From contig NZ_PZJX01000018.1 in NCBI RefSeq assembly GCF_003034915.1, positions 186,001 to 250,000 on the forward strand: a stretch of DNA of 64,000 bases, given 5' to 3'. The notes beneath the pieces are model-generated. The model was not told where the DNA came from and did not search any database. It saw nothing but the letters and a program-made list of their open reading frames with translations. The DNA comes from Mesorhizobium helmanticense. Lineage in GTDB: Bacteria; Pseudomonadota; Alphaproteobacteria; Rhizobiales; Rhizobiaceae. Below are positions 25,028 through 33,645 of this stretch, one piece after another (position 1 is the first letter of the stretch; each line of letters begins with the position of its first letter). A program made the position numbers and the translations under genes.

Positions 25028-25816
25028 ATGCTGCTCAAATTGGTGGTCTGGTCGATCCTGGCGTTCCTGTTGATGCCGCTGGTGATCATCGTTCTGTTCT
25101 CTTTCCACGCGAGCCCTTCGCTGTCGTTTCCCTTTGCCGGCTTCAGCCTGCGCTGGTACGCCGAGGTGCTCGGCAATGCCCAGCTCGGTTCGGCCCTGGT
25201 CAAGAGCCTCACCGTCGCCGGCTTCACCGCATTGATCACGCTGATCCTCGGGACTGCCGCCTCGCTTGCCTGGCTTCGCCTGGGGCATCGCGGCCGCGTC
25301 CTGCTGGAGGTGCTGTGCCTGACGCCGATCGCACTGCCCGGCCTCTTTGTCGGCGTCTCGCTTCTGGTGCTGTTCGCGCAGGCCCGCGTCCAGCTCTCGA
25401 CGGTCACCATCGTCATCTCGCATGTGGTGCTGGCCCTGCCCATCCTGATCGTGGCGATGCGCGCCAGGCTTGCTCTGTTCGATCCATCGCTGGAGGAGGC
25501 ATCGCGCGACCTCGGCGCCAGTCAGATGCAGACCTTCGGCAAGGTGACGCTGCCGCTGATCGCGCCGACATTGATCGCCTCGGCCATATTGGCCTTTGCC
25601 GTGTCTTTCGACGAATTCGTCGTGACCTCCTTCGTCGCCGGCACCGAGACGACCTTGCCCATGTATATCTGGTCGATGATGCGCCGCACCGTGACGCCGC
25701 TCATCAATGCCATCTCCACTCTCGCTCTGGTGTTCTCCATCGCCATCCTCTTCGCTGCCTGGCTCATCGGCCATCTGCGCAGAAGATCGGCCGTCGCCAG
25801 CCGCACCGTGTCATAA
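25028..25816 (+). CDS. ABC transporter permease (PotC-like)
   Basis: 262 residues from MLLKLVVWSIL, four bases after the previous stop; this start gives the family N-terminus at the first membrane segment. The EAA loop reads EEASRDLGASQMQTFGKV followed by TLPLIAP, and FDEFVVTSFVAG is a common PotC motif. About six membrane segments. It pairs with the PotB-like subunit and the ATPase that begins 12 nt downstream. Confidence 0.88.
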   Translation: MLLKLVVWSILAFLLMPLVIIVLFSFHASPSLSFPFAGFSLRWYAEVLGNAQLGSALVKSLTVAGFTALITLILGTAASLAWLRLGHRGRVLLEVLCLTPIALPGLFVGVSLLVLFAQARVQLSTVTIVISHVVLALPILIVAMRARLALFDPSLEEASRDLGASQMQTFGKVTLPLIAPTLIASAILAFAVSFDEFVVTSFVAGTETTLPMYIWSMMRRTVTPLINAISTLALVFSIAILFAAWLIGHLRRRSAVASRTVS

Positions 25817-25828
25817 GGACCGACAGGC

Positions 25829-26914
25829 ATGACAATCCGCCCGCCCGTGATCGAGATCACCGCGGCCCAGAAAATGTTCGGCTCCTTCCAGGCGCTGAGC
25901 GACATAGACCTGTCCATCGAACAGGGCGAGATCGTAACCTTGCTCGGCCCCAGCGGTTGCGGCAAGACAACCCTGATGCGGCTCATAGCCGGTTTCGAGG
26001 CGGTGACCGCCGGTTCCATCAAGATCGATGGCCGGGATTGTGCCGGCCAACCTCCCGAGCGGCGGCCGGTAAACATGGTCTTCCAGCGCTATGCGCTTTT
26101 CCCGCATCTCGATGTGTTCGAGAACGTCGCCTTCGGCCTCAAGGTCAAGGGCACGCCCAAGGCGGAAATCCGCGAGCGGGTTCAGCGCATGCTGCACATC
26201 GTTCAGCTCGACAGCTTCGCCAACCGCTATATCAACGAGTTGAGCGGCGGCCAGAGCCAGCGCGTGGCGCTCGCCCGTGCGCTGGTCAATGGCCCGAAAG
26301 TCCTGCTGCTCGACGAGCCGCTCGCCGCGCTCGATCTGAAGATCCGTCAGCACATGCTGGTCGAGATGAAGCGCATTCATGCCCAGACCGGCGCCACCTT
26401 CGTCTACGTCACGCACGACCAGGACGAGGCGATGATCCTGTCGGATCGCGTCGTTCTCATGGAGAAGGGCCGCATCGTGCAGATCGACCGGCCCGAATCC
26501 ATGTACGCGGCGCCGAAATCGCTGTTCGCCGCCAAATTCCTTGGCGAGACCAATTTGTTCGAGGCGGCAGTGGCAGGCGATGACGCTTCCGCCAGGACGG
26601 CCGTCACCGGATCGGGTCTACGCTTTCACAGCTCCATCGTTCCAGCCGGAGAATTGCGCGGCAAGGTGATCGTCTCGATTCGACCGGAATCCTTCCGCTT
26701 CAACCGGGACAATGACACCACGCAATCGGCGATCGGGCAGGTCGAGGATGTCATCTTCATAGGCAGCAGGTCGTTCTACACCATCCGTCTCGCTGATGGT
26801 GTCCGCGTTCGTGTCCAGGTTCAGCGCAGCACGCGCACAAGCCTGCCGAAACCGGGTGAGAATACGGAAATTTTCTGGGACTCCGACAACGTCGTCATCC
26901 TTCCGCAATCCTGA
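25829..26914 (+). CDS. ABC transporter ATP-binding protein (PotA-like)
   Basis: 361 residues. Walker A GPSGCGKTT, Q-loop VFQRYALFPH, signature LSGGQSQRVALA, Walker B LLLDEPLAALD, switch His VTHDQDEA, then a C-terminal TOBE domain (VSIRPESFRF). It completes the four-gene importer begun at 22909. The module is convergent with the thiolase gene at 26929, leaving a 14-nt gap. Confidence 0.9.
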   Translation: MTIRPPVIEITAAQKMFGSFQALSDIDLSIEQGEIVTLLGPSGCGKTTLMRLIAGFEAVTAGSIKIDGRDCAGQPPERRPVNMVFQRYALFPHLDVFENVAFGLKVKGTPKAEIRERVQRMLHIVQLDSFANRYINELSGGQSQRVALARALVNGPKVLLLDEPLAALDLKIRQHMLVEMKRIHAQTGATFVYVTHDQDEAMILSDRVVLMEKGRIVQIDRPESMYAAPKSLFAAKFLGETNLFEAAVAGDDASARTAVTGSGLRFHSSIVPAGELRGKVIVSIRPESFRFNRDNDTTQSAIGQVEDVIFIGSRSFYTIRLADGVRVRVQVQRSTRTSLPKPGENTEIFWDSDNVVILPQS

Positions 26915-26928
26915 ACGACCTTTCCCCG

Positions 26929-28104
26929 TCAGCGCTCCAGGCAAATGGCGACGCCAAGCCCGCCGCCGATGCAGAGTGAAGCGAGGCCGCGCTTTGCGCC
27001 GCGCTTGCGCATTTCGTGCAGCAGCGTGACGACGATGCGGCAGCCGGAGCCGGCCAGCGGATGGCCGAGCGCGATCGCGCCGCCATTGACGTTGATCAGG
27101 CCGCTGTCCCAGCCCATCTCGCGATCGACCGCAATGGCCTGCGCGGCAAAGGCCTCGTTGATTTCGAGCAGGTCGAGGTCGGATGCCGTCCAGCCGGCCT
27201 TGTCCAGCGCCTTGCGCGAGGCCGCCACCGGCCCTAGCCCCATCTCCATCGGCTCGACGCCGGCCGAGGCGTAGGCGGCGATGCGCGCCAGCGGCGTCAG
27301 GCCGAGCTCGTTCATGCGCTTTTCCGAGACCACCATCACCGCCGCGGCGCCATCGTTGAGCCCGGACGAATTGCCGGCCGTGATGGTGCCGTCCGGGTCG
27401 AAGACCGGCCGCAAACGGGACAGGGTTTCCAGCGCCGAGTTGGGATTGGGATGCTCGTCGGTTGCGATGACAAGGTCCCCGCGCTTCGCTGAGACCGTGA
27501 CCGGCACGACCTCGCCGGCGAAGCGCTCGGCGGCGATCGCCGTGGCCGCTTTTTCCTGCGAGGCCAGCGCGAAGCGGTCCTGCTCGTCGCGTGTGACCTG
27601 ATAGCGCCGCGCCAGGCCTTCCGCCGTCACCCCCATATGCACCTGGTTGGGTGCATCCCACAGGCCGTCGACGATCATCGAATCCTTGATCTCGTGGTCG
27701 CCCATCCTGACGCCGCGGCGCGCGCCGTAGATCAGATGCGGTGCTTCCGTCATCGAGTCCTGGCCGCCGGCAATGACGATGTCGGCATCGCCGCAGCGTA
27801 TCGCTTGCGCGGCAAGATGGATCGACTTCTGCCCCGCGCCGCAGACCTTGTTGACGGTCATCGCCGGCACGCCGACCGGAATGCCGGCCTTCAGCGCCGC
27901 CTGCCGGGCAGGGTTTTGTCCCGCGCCTCCGGTCAGCACCTGGCCCATGATGACTTCGCCGATCGCGTCGCCTTCGATGCCGGTCTCTTGCAGCAGCGAG
28001 CCGATCACCGCGGCGCCGAGGTCGGCGGCAGCGATGCCGGCGAAGGCGCCGTTGAGCTTGCCGATCGGCGTGCGTCTGGCGGCAACAATGAACACATCCT
28101 GCAT
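26929..28104 (-). CDS. Acetyl-CoA acetyltransferase (thiolase)
   Basis: 391 residues, the standard size of a biosynthetic/degradative thiolase. The acyl-accepting Cys is in NKVCGAGQKS (about residue 88), the active-site His in IALGHPLAGSG, and the second Cys in SLCIGGG near the C-terminus. It interconverts acetoacetyl-CoA and two acetyl-CoA (or longer homologues). It is divergent from acetoacetyl-CoA synthetase, with the GntR-type palindrome between them, so together they turn acetoacetate into acetyl-CoA. A role as polyhydroxybutyrate PhaA is possible, but no phaB or phaC is nearby. Confidence 0.9.
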   Translation of the reverse strand: MQDVFIVAARRTPIGKLNGAFAGIAAADLGAAVIGSLLQETGIEGDAIGEVIMGQVLTGGAGQNPARQAALKAGIPVGVPAMTVNKVCGAGQKSIHLAAQAIRCGDADIVIAGGQDSMTEAPHLIYGARRGVRMGDHEIKDSMIVDGLWDAPNQVHMGVTAEGLARRYQVTRDEQDRFALASQEKAATAIAAERFAGEVVPVTVSAKRGDLVIATDEHPNPNSALETLSRLRPVFDPDGTITAGNSSGLNDGAAAVMVVSEKRMNELGLTPLARIAAYASAGVEPMEMGLGPVAASRKALDKAGWTASDLDLLEINEAFAAQAIAVDREMGWDSGLINVNGGAIALGHPLAGSGCRIVVTLLHEMRKRGAKRGLASLCIGGGLGVAICLER

Positions 28105-28150
28105 GCGCTTCCGGCTCCCTTGCCAAGACGAACTAGCCCATCCGGGCTTC

Positions 28151-28178
28151 TTGACATTCTGGTTATAACCAATATTCT
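28151..28178 (+). promoter_or_regulatory. Promoter with embedded GntR/HutC-type operator
   Basis: TTGACA (28151-28156) and TATTCT (28173-28178) are 16 bp apart. Between them lies TGGTTATAACCA (28160-28171), a perfect 12-bp palindrome that contains the GT-N-TA-N-AC style core known for HutC-subfamily GntR proteins. A nearly identical site (TTCTGGTNATAACCA) is at 34526-34541. It sits between the divergent thiolase and acetoacetyl-CoA synthetase genes and should repress the latter when bound. Confidence 0.65.
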
Positions 28179-28239
28179 AGCTGGTGTCGGGTGCACAGCC
28201 AAGAGCGAAAACGCCAAACGAATTTCCGGGAGGACCAGA

Positions 28240-30192
28240 ATGACATCCAGCGTGCTTTGGACGCCGGCTTCGGCCGCGTTCAAAAACTGCGGCCTTGCGC
28301 GTTTCGCTGCTGAAAACGGCTTCGATCCGCATGACTACGAGTCGCTGCATCGCTGGTCGATTGGCGAAAAGGGCGCCTTCTGGCGCGCCGTCTGGGAGTT
28401 TGCCGGTGTCATCGGCGATCCGGGCGCGATTGCGTTCCGCGCCGATCCGTCGGCGCCGATGACCGGCAGTGCCTTCTTTCCCGAGGCCAGCCTCAACCTT
28501 GCCGAGAATCTGCTGCGCGGCGATGACGACGCACTTGCCATCGTAGAGGCCGACGAAACCGGACATTTCCGCAACTACAGCCGTGGCGAATTGCGGATCA
28601 TGGTCGCCCGCACCGCGCATGGCCTGAAGGCTGCCGGTGTCGGGCGCGGCGACCGGGTCGGCGGCATCCTGCCGAACCGCATCGAGGCGCTGGCGGCGCT
28701 GCTCGCCACGCTGTCCATCGGCGCGGTATGGTCATCCTGCTCGCCGGATTTCGGCGTCTCGGCCATCCTCGACCGGCTCGGCCAGATCGAGCCGAAGGTG
28801 CTGTTCGCCACGCCGCGCTACCGCTATGGCGGCGGGGACCACGATATTGCCGGCCGGCTTGGCGAGATCGCCGCCGGCATGCCGGGCCTGACGACGCTGG
28901 TGATCTGCGGCGACCAAGCCACGGTGCAGGCTCCGGCCGGCATTTCCTGCATCGGCTTCGACGCATTTGGCAGGGAAGGGGACCTCGCCTTCGAACGCGT
29001 GCCGTTCTCGCACCCGGCCTATGTCCTCTACACCTCAGGCACTACGGGCGCCCCAAAGGCCATCGTGCATTCCACCGGCGGTGTCCTGCTCCAGCACGTC
29101 AAGGAACATCTGCTGCACGGCGATGTCCGGCCGGGCGACATCATGAGCTGGTACACCAACACCGCCTGGATGATGTATCACTGGCTAATCTCCGGCCTCG
29201 CCTGCAATGCGGCGGTCGTGCTGTACGACGGCGCGCCGATCTTGAAATCGCCAGGCGGTCTTGACCCAAGCCCGCTCTGGCGTGTCGCCGAACGGGCTGG
29301 CGTCACCCATTTCGGCATCAGCCCGAAATATCTGGCGACGCTCGCCGACGAGCACTACGCGCCTGGCACCAGGCACGATCTGTCGGCATTGCGCTCGCTG
29401 CTGTCGGCCGGCGCGCCGGTTTCATCAGGCCAGTTCGACTGGGTCTACGAGAACGTCAAGCGCGACATGATCTTCGCCTCGATCTCCGGCGGCACCGAGA
29501 TCATTGGCTGCTTCCTGCTTGGTTCGCCGCTGCATCCGGTGCGCAGGGGCCATCTGACCGTCAAGGGGCTCGGACTGGCGGTCGCGGTGATGGACGAGCG
29601 CAACGCGCCTGTTGTCGCCACCCAGGGCGATCTCGTCTGCACCGAGCCGTTCCCGTCGATGCCGCTGACCTTCTGGGGCGAGGGCGGCGACGAACGCTAC
29701 CATGCCACCTATTTTGCCGCGCGCCGCGAAATCTGGACACATGGCGACATCGCCGAGATGACGGTGCATGGCTCGGCCATCGTCCATGGCCGCTCCGACA
29801 CCACGCTCAAACCCGGCGGTGTCAGGATAGGCACCGCCGAGATCTACGCGGCCTGCGAGAAATTCCCGGAGATCGAGGACTGCCTGGTGTTCGGCGCGCC
29901 GATCACCGGCGACGAGGAAATCCTGCTCTGTCTGAAGCTGAAAGAGGGCGGCACACTCACCGCGGATCTCGCCCAGCGCATCCGCAAGCATATCCGCGAC
30001 CAGGCCTCGCCGCGCCATGTCCCGCATCGCATCCATGCCGTCTCGGCCATTCCCTACACGCTGAACGGTAAGCGGGTGGAGGGCGCCGCCCGCACGGTCA
30101 TCGAGGGCAAGGTGGTGAAGAACCTCGGGTCGCTAGCCAACCCGGAGGCGCTTGACGAATACCGGCTCCTCGACCGGAGCCAGGCGGCATGA
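28240..30192 (+). CDS. Acetoacetyl-CoA synthetase (acetoacetate--CoA ligase)
   Basis: 650 residues from MTSSVLWTPAS, with GGGAGGA 6 nt before the ATG; this is the usual full length of the enzyme. ANL-superfamily motifs: P-loop-like YTSGTTGAPKAIVHS, ISGGTEIIGCFLLG, THGDIAEM, and the C-terminal catalytic Lys in LNGKRVEGAA. The reaction is acetoacetate + ATP + CoA to acetoacetyl-CoA + AMP + PPi in the cytoplasm, used in ketone-body/PHB turnover in rhizobia. The stop overlaps the start of the thiolase-like gene (ATGA). The promoter carries the GntR/HutC-type palindrome. Confidence 0.92.
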   Translation: MTSSVLWTPASAAFKNCGLARFAAENGFDPHDYESLHRWSIGEKGAFWRAVWEFAGVIGDPGAIAFRADPSAPMTGSAFFPEASLNLAENLLRGDDDALAIVEADETGHFRNYSRGELRIMVARTAHGLKAAGVGRGDRVGGILPNRIEALAALLATLSIGAVWSSCSPDFGVSAILDRLGQIEPKVLFATPRYRYGGGDHDIAGRLGEIAAGMPGLTTLVICGDQATVQAPAGISCIGFDAFGREGDLAFERVPFSHPAYVLYTSGTTGAPKAIVHSTGGVLLQHVKEHLLHGDVRPGDIMSWYTNTAWMMYHWLISGLACNAAVVLYDGAPILKSPGGLDPSPLWRVAERAGVTHFGISPKYLATLADEHYAPGTRHDLSALRSLLSAGAPVSSGQFDWVYENVKRDMIFASISGGTEIIGCFLLGSPLHPVRRGHLTVKGLGLAVAVMDERNAPVVATQGDLVCTEPFPSMPLTFWGEGGDERYHATYFAARREIWTHGDIAEMTVHGSAIVHGRSDTTLKPGGVRIGTAEIYAACEKFPEIEDCLVFGAPITGDEEILLCLKLKEGGTLTADLAQRIRKHIRDQASPRHVPHRIHAVSAIPYTLNGKRVEGAARTVIEGKVVKNLGSLANPEALDEYRLLDRSQAA

Positions 30193-31349
30193 GCGCGACA
30201 CGATCACGTGGCGCCATTGCCGGCATCGGCGAGTTGAAACCAACCCGGCGCACCGAAGGACGCACGACGCTGGAGATGATCGCCGAAGTTTCCAGGCTCG
30301 CCGTCCTCGATGCCGGGCTAGAGCCCGGTCACATTGACGGGCTGCTGGTCGGGCCGCAGGTCGGCGAGACGCCGCAGCATGTGCCGGCGACCGTTGCCGA
30401 ATATCTCGGCCTCAAACCCGACATGGCCAATGTCGTCGATCTCGGCGGCGCCTCCGGCGCCGGCATGGTCTGGCGGGCGGCAGCGGCGATCGAGGCCGGC
30501 ATGTGCGAGGCGGTGCTGTGCGTGCTGGCCAACACCCGCGAGGAAGTGCCGGCCCGTTCGCCCAACCGCAACCCGATCCGCGAATTCGACGTGCCGTTCG
30601 GCGCGTCGGGCGCCAACATTTCCTATGCGCTGCTGATGCAGGCGCATATGGCCGAGCATGGCTCGACGCCGCGGGATTTCGCCGCGATCGCCGCCTGGGC
30701 GCGCAGCAACGCGCAGCTCAATCCCGATGCAATCTTCTACGGCAAGCCGGCCGATGTCGATGATGTGCTGGCCTCGCCCATGGTCGCCTCGCCCTTGCAT
30801 CTCCTGGAAATCGTCATGCCGGTCGCCGGCGGCGAGGCAGTCGTCGTCGTCTCGGCCAAGTGCGCGCGGCAATTGGCAAAGCCTGCCGTGCATCTTCTGG
30901 GCGCCGGCGAGAAGGTGACGCACCGCGCCGTTTCGCAGGCGCCGAGCCTGACCTCCGGGCCGCTCAAGCCGGCGATGGCGCGCGCTTTCGCGCAGTCGGG
31001 CACGCGTGCCGACCAGATGAGCCTTTTGTCGCTCTATGATTGCTACACGATCATGGTGGCGGCGACGATCGAGGATGCCGGCCTCTGCGCTCCAGGGCAG
31101 TTCGGGCGCTGGGTCCGCGACCACGATCTCGGTCCCTCCGGCGATGCGCCGCTGAATACCCATGGCGGCCAGCTCGGCTTCGGTCAGCCCGACCTTGCCG
31201 GCGGCATGACCCATGTCGTGGAAGCGGTGCGGCAACTGCGCGGCGAGGCGACCGGCCGGCAGATCGCCAACGCCAGACTGGCTCTTGTCACCGGCAATGG
31301 CGCGACGATGAGCGAGGCGACGGCGCTGGTGCTGGGAGCCGATCAATGA
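30189..31349 (+). CDS. Thiolase superfamily protein lacking the nucleophilic Cys (Ltp2/SCP-x-like)
   Basis: 386 residues with an SCP-x-type thiolase fold. Where thiolases have CxSG, this protein reads GGASGAG (about residues 86-92), so the acyl-accepting Cys is missing. The later NTHGGQLGFG motif replaces the canonical GHP region. A Tyr-rich loop LSLYDCYT could supply an acid/base residue. Family knowledge: Cys-less members such as Ltp2 act as retro-aldolases on acyl-CoAs when bound to a DUF35 partner. The next gene, overlapping by 4 nt, encodes DUF35 fused to MaoC, the same partner type. I infer an aldolase complex, not a thiolase. Confidence 0.82.
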   Translation: MSATRSRGAIAGIGELKPTRRTEGRTTLEMIAEVSRLAVLDAGLEPGHIDGLLVGPQVGETPQHVPATVAEYLGLKPDMANVVDLGGASGAGMVWRAAAAIEAGMCEAVLCVLANTREEVPARSPNRNPIREFDVPFGASGANISYALLMQAHMAEHGSTPRDFAAIAAWARSNAQLNPDAIFYGKPADVDDVLASPMVASPLHLLEIVMPVAGGEAVVVVSAKCARQLAKPAVHLLGAGEKVTHRAVSQAPSLTSGPLKPAMARAFAQSGTRADQMSLLSLYDCYTIMVAATIEDAGLCAPGQFGRWVRDHDLGPSGDAPLNTHGGQLGFGQPDLAGGMTHVVEAVRQLRGEATGRQIANARLALVTGNGATMSEATALVLGADQ

Positions 31350-32257
31350 GCGCCGATCTCGATCTCTTGAAGACGCCGGGACCGACCGTCACCGCGCTGA
31401 CCGCGCCGTTCTGGCAGGCGGCAGCCGAGGGGCGGCTGCTCATTCAGTCCTGCGAGGCCTGCGGCAAGGCGGTGTTCTATCCCAGGCCGATCTGCCCGCA
31501 TTGCTGGAGCGACCGCCTCGCCTGGCGCGAGGCTTCCGGCCGCGGTCGGCTGAAGTCTTTCTCGGTCGTGCACAAGCCCGGCCATCCCGGCTGGCTGCCG
31601 GCGGCTCCCTATGTCGTCGGCCTTGTCGAGCTCGAGGAAGGCCCGACCATGTTGAGCTTCATCGTGGCCGACGAAGCCGCCTGCGCCGTCGGCCAGCCGC
31701 TTGTGCTGGCGCCGACGCGGATCGGCGGCCGCCTGCTGCCCGCTTTCAAACCGTCGGCCGGTGCCGGCTCAACCAGACAACCCAACCATAGAGGGAACAC
31801 GCCCATGAGCACAGAGACCAAGGACGGCTGGATCGGCGTCATCAAGGGGCGGCCGCAAGTCGGCGCCTTCGCCGAGCGTTCGCGGCGCACGCGGCTGGAG
31901 GACATCGAGGCGTTCACCGAAATGACCGGCGACCGCAATCCGCTGCACTACGACAAGGCGCTGGCCGAGGCGTCGGTCTTCGGCAAGCTGATCGTCCAGG
32001 GCGGCGTCACCTCGGGCATCCTCAATGCGCTGGTGGCGGAAGACCTTCCCGGCCCGGGCACGGTGTTCCTCGAAGTCGGCTGGAAATTCGTCAAGGCTGT
32101 CGGCGTCGACGAAATGATCACCGGCCGCGTCGAGATCAAGGAGGTGCGACCCGACAAGCCGATCTGCAAGATCGAGACCTCGGTGCGCAACGAAGCCGGC
32201 GACATCTGCCTGACCGGCACCGCGACGGTGTTCACCGTGCCGCTGGCCAGGGCCTGA
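31346..32257 (+). CDS. DUF35 (zinc ribbon/OB-fold) - MaoC hydratase fusion protein
   Basis: 303 residues. Residues 1-137 are a DUF35 domain with a zinc ribbon (Cys36, 39, 50, 53 in CEAC...CPHC) and an OB-fold. Residues about 160-303 are a MaoC-like (R)-hydratase/hot-dog domain with the Asp196/His201 pair in TGDRNPLHYD. The linker (about 138-153) is low complexity and ends at an internal ATG (31805) preceded by GAGGG, so a free MaoC protein may also be made. In actinobacterial steroid degradation ChsH2 combines MaoC and DUF35 domains in the opposite order and partners with Ltp2. A hydratase-aldolase role with the preceding gene is therefore likely. Confidence 0.82.
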   Translation: MSADLDLLKTPGPTVTALTAPFWQAAAEGRLLIQSCEACGKAVFYPRPICPHCWSDRLAWREASGRGRLKSFSVVHKPGHPGWLPAAPYVVGLVELEEGPTMLSFIVADEAACAVGQPLVLAPTRIGGRLLPAFKPSAGAGSTRQPNHRGNTPMSTETKDGWIGVIKGRPQVGAFAERSRRTRLEDIEAFTEMTGDRNPLHYDKALAEASVFGKLIVQGGVTSGILNALVAEDLPGPGTVFLEVGWKFVKAVGVDEMITGRVEIKEVRPDKPICKIETSVRNEAGDICLTGTATVFTVPLARA

Positions 32258-32265
32258 GCGACGGG

Positions 32266-33513
32266 ATGGCGCTCTCGCGGGCCATTCCCAGCGCAATGCA
32301 CGGCATCGACGATGCGCAGCGCTGGAGCGTGCTTGCCTTGCTATGCCTCGCGGTGGTGCTGTCGCTGACCACCTGGTTCTCGGCAACCGCGATCACGCCC
32401 GAGCTGAAGGCGGCGTGGCACCTGTCCGGCGCCATCGAGGCCTGGCTGACCAATGGCGTGCAGATCGGCTTCGTCGCCGGCGCGCTGGCGTCGAGCCTGG
32501 TCAATCTGCCCGACATCGTCAGGCTGAACCGGCTGATGGCGCTCTCCGCCCTGCTGGCCGCAGCCGCCAATGCCTGCCTGCTGCTGCAGCCGGAGCCGGT
32601 CGGCCTGGTCTGCGCCCGCATCCTCACCGGCGTCGCGCTTGCCGGCGTCTATCCGCCCGCCCTGAAGCTTGTTTCGACATGGTTCGTGCGGGGCAGGGGG
32701 CTGGCGCTCGGCGCCGTCATCGGCGCGCTGACGCTGGGCTCGTCGCTGCCGCATCTGTTTCGCGCGCTGAGCGGCGCGCTCGACTGGCAATTGGTGGTTA
32801 TCGCCGCGACCGTGGCGACTATCGTCGGCGCTGCGATATTCTGGTTCTTCGCCGGCGAGGGGCCGTATCCCTTCGGCAAGGCGGTCTTCGATCCCCGTCA
32901 GATCGGCGCGGTCTTCCGCGACAGGCCGCTGGTCCTCGTCAACATCGGCTATCTCGGCCATATGTGGGAGCTCTACGCCATGTGGGCCTGGCTGCTTGCC
33001 TATGCCCGCGCAGCGCTCGAAGCGCAGCAGGTTTCGCCGGCCATGGCGTCGCTGCTGACGTTCTGCGCAATCGCCGCCGGTGTCGGTGGCTGCCTGCTCG
33101 GCGGCGTGCTTTCCGACCGTTTCGGCCGTACCTTCACCACATCAGGCCTGATGCTCGTTTCCGGCCTCTGTGCGCTGCTGATCGGGTTTGTCTTCGATGG
33201 GCCGCTTTGGCTGTTTGCAGTGGTCGCGATTGTCTGGGGCATTTCGATCATCGGTGATTCGGCGCAGTTTTCGGCGGCGGTGACCGAGCTCGGCGACCGG
33301 CGCTTTGTCGGCACGGCGCTGTCCGTCCAGCTCGGGCTCGGCTTCGCGCTGACCGTGCTGGTGATCTGGCTGGTCCCGCATGTCGCTTCGCTGCTCGGCG
33401 GCTGGCGCTGGGCGTTCCTGCTGCTGGTGCCGGGACCATTCATTGGTGCGGCGGCGATGCTTGCCCTACGGCGTCTGCCGGCGGCCGCGAAGATGGCTGG
33501 CGGCAAGCGCTAG
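32266..33513 (+). CDS. MFS transporter
   Basis: 415 residues with about 12 hydrophobic segments and the inter-helix motif GGVLSDRFGRTF in the second half (about residues 280-291). In its first half, the motif A region has decayed to NLPDIVRLNR. It follows the DUF35-MaoC gene by 8 nt and precedes the GntR/UTRA regulator, so it probably takes up the acid or ketone processed by this operon or exports a product. Direction and substrate cannot be read from the sequence. Confidence 0.85.
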   Translation: MALSRAIPSAMHGIDDAQRWSVLALLCLAVVLSLTTWFSATAITPELKAAWHLSGAIEAWLTNGVQIGFVAGALASSLVNLPDIVRLNRLMALSALLAAAANACLLLQPEPVGLVCARILTGVALAGVYPPALKLVSTWFVRGRGLALGAVIGALTLGSSLPHLFRALSGALDWQLVVIAATVATIVGAAIFWFFAGEGPYPFGKAVFDPRQIGAVFRDRPLVLVNIGYLGHMWELYAMWAWLLAYARAALEAQQVSPAMASLLTFCAIAAGVGGCLLGGVLSDRFGRTFTTSGLMLVSGLCALLIGFVFDGPLWLFAVVAIVWGISIIGDSAQFSAAVTELGDRRFVGTALSVQLGLGFALTVLVIWLVPHVASLLGGWRWAFLLLVPGPFIGAAAMLALRRLPAAAKMAGGKR

Positions 33514-33645
33514 GTTCGGTCCGCCTTGCCGGCTCACAGGGATGGTTCACTGCCGGGCTTGATTTCTCGCGCAAAGATTGAGTGTATCAGGCACGGCGAT
33601 GATGCTAGTGCCCGGTTTTGCCGGTCGAGAGTTCAAGGTGGGTGG

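Noticed and set aside
27637..28239. N-terminal extension of acetoacetyl-CoA synthetase by 201 codons
   Set aside because: It would overlap the divergent thiolase gene and the promoter/operator; the enzyme has its normal length from the ATG at 28240 with a good ribosome-binding site.
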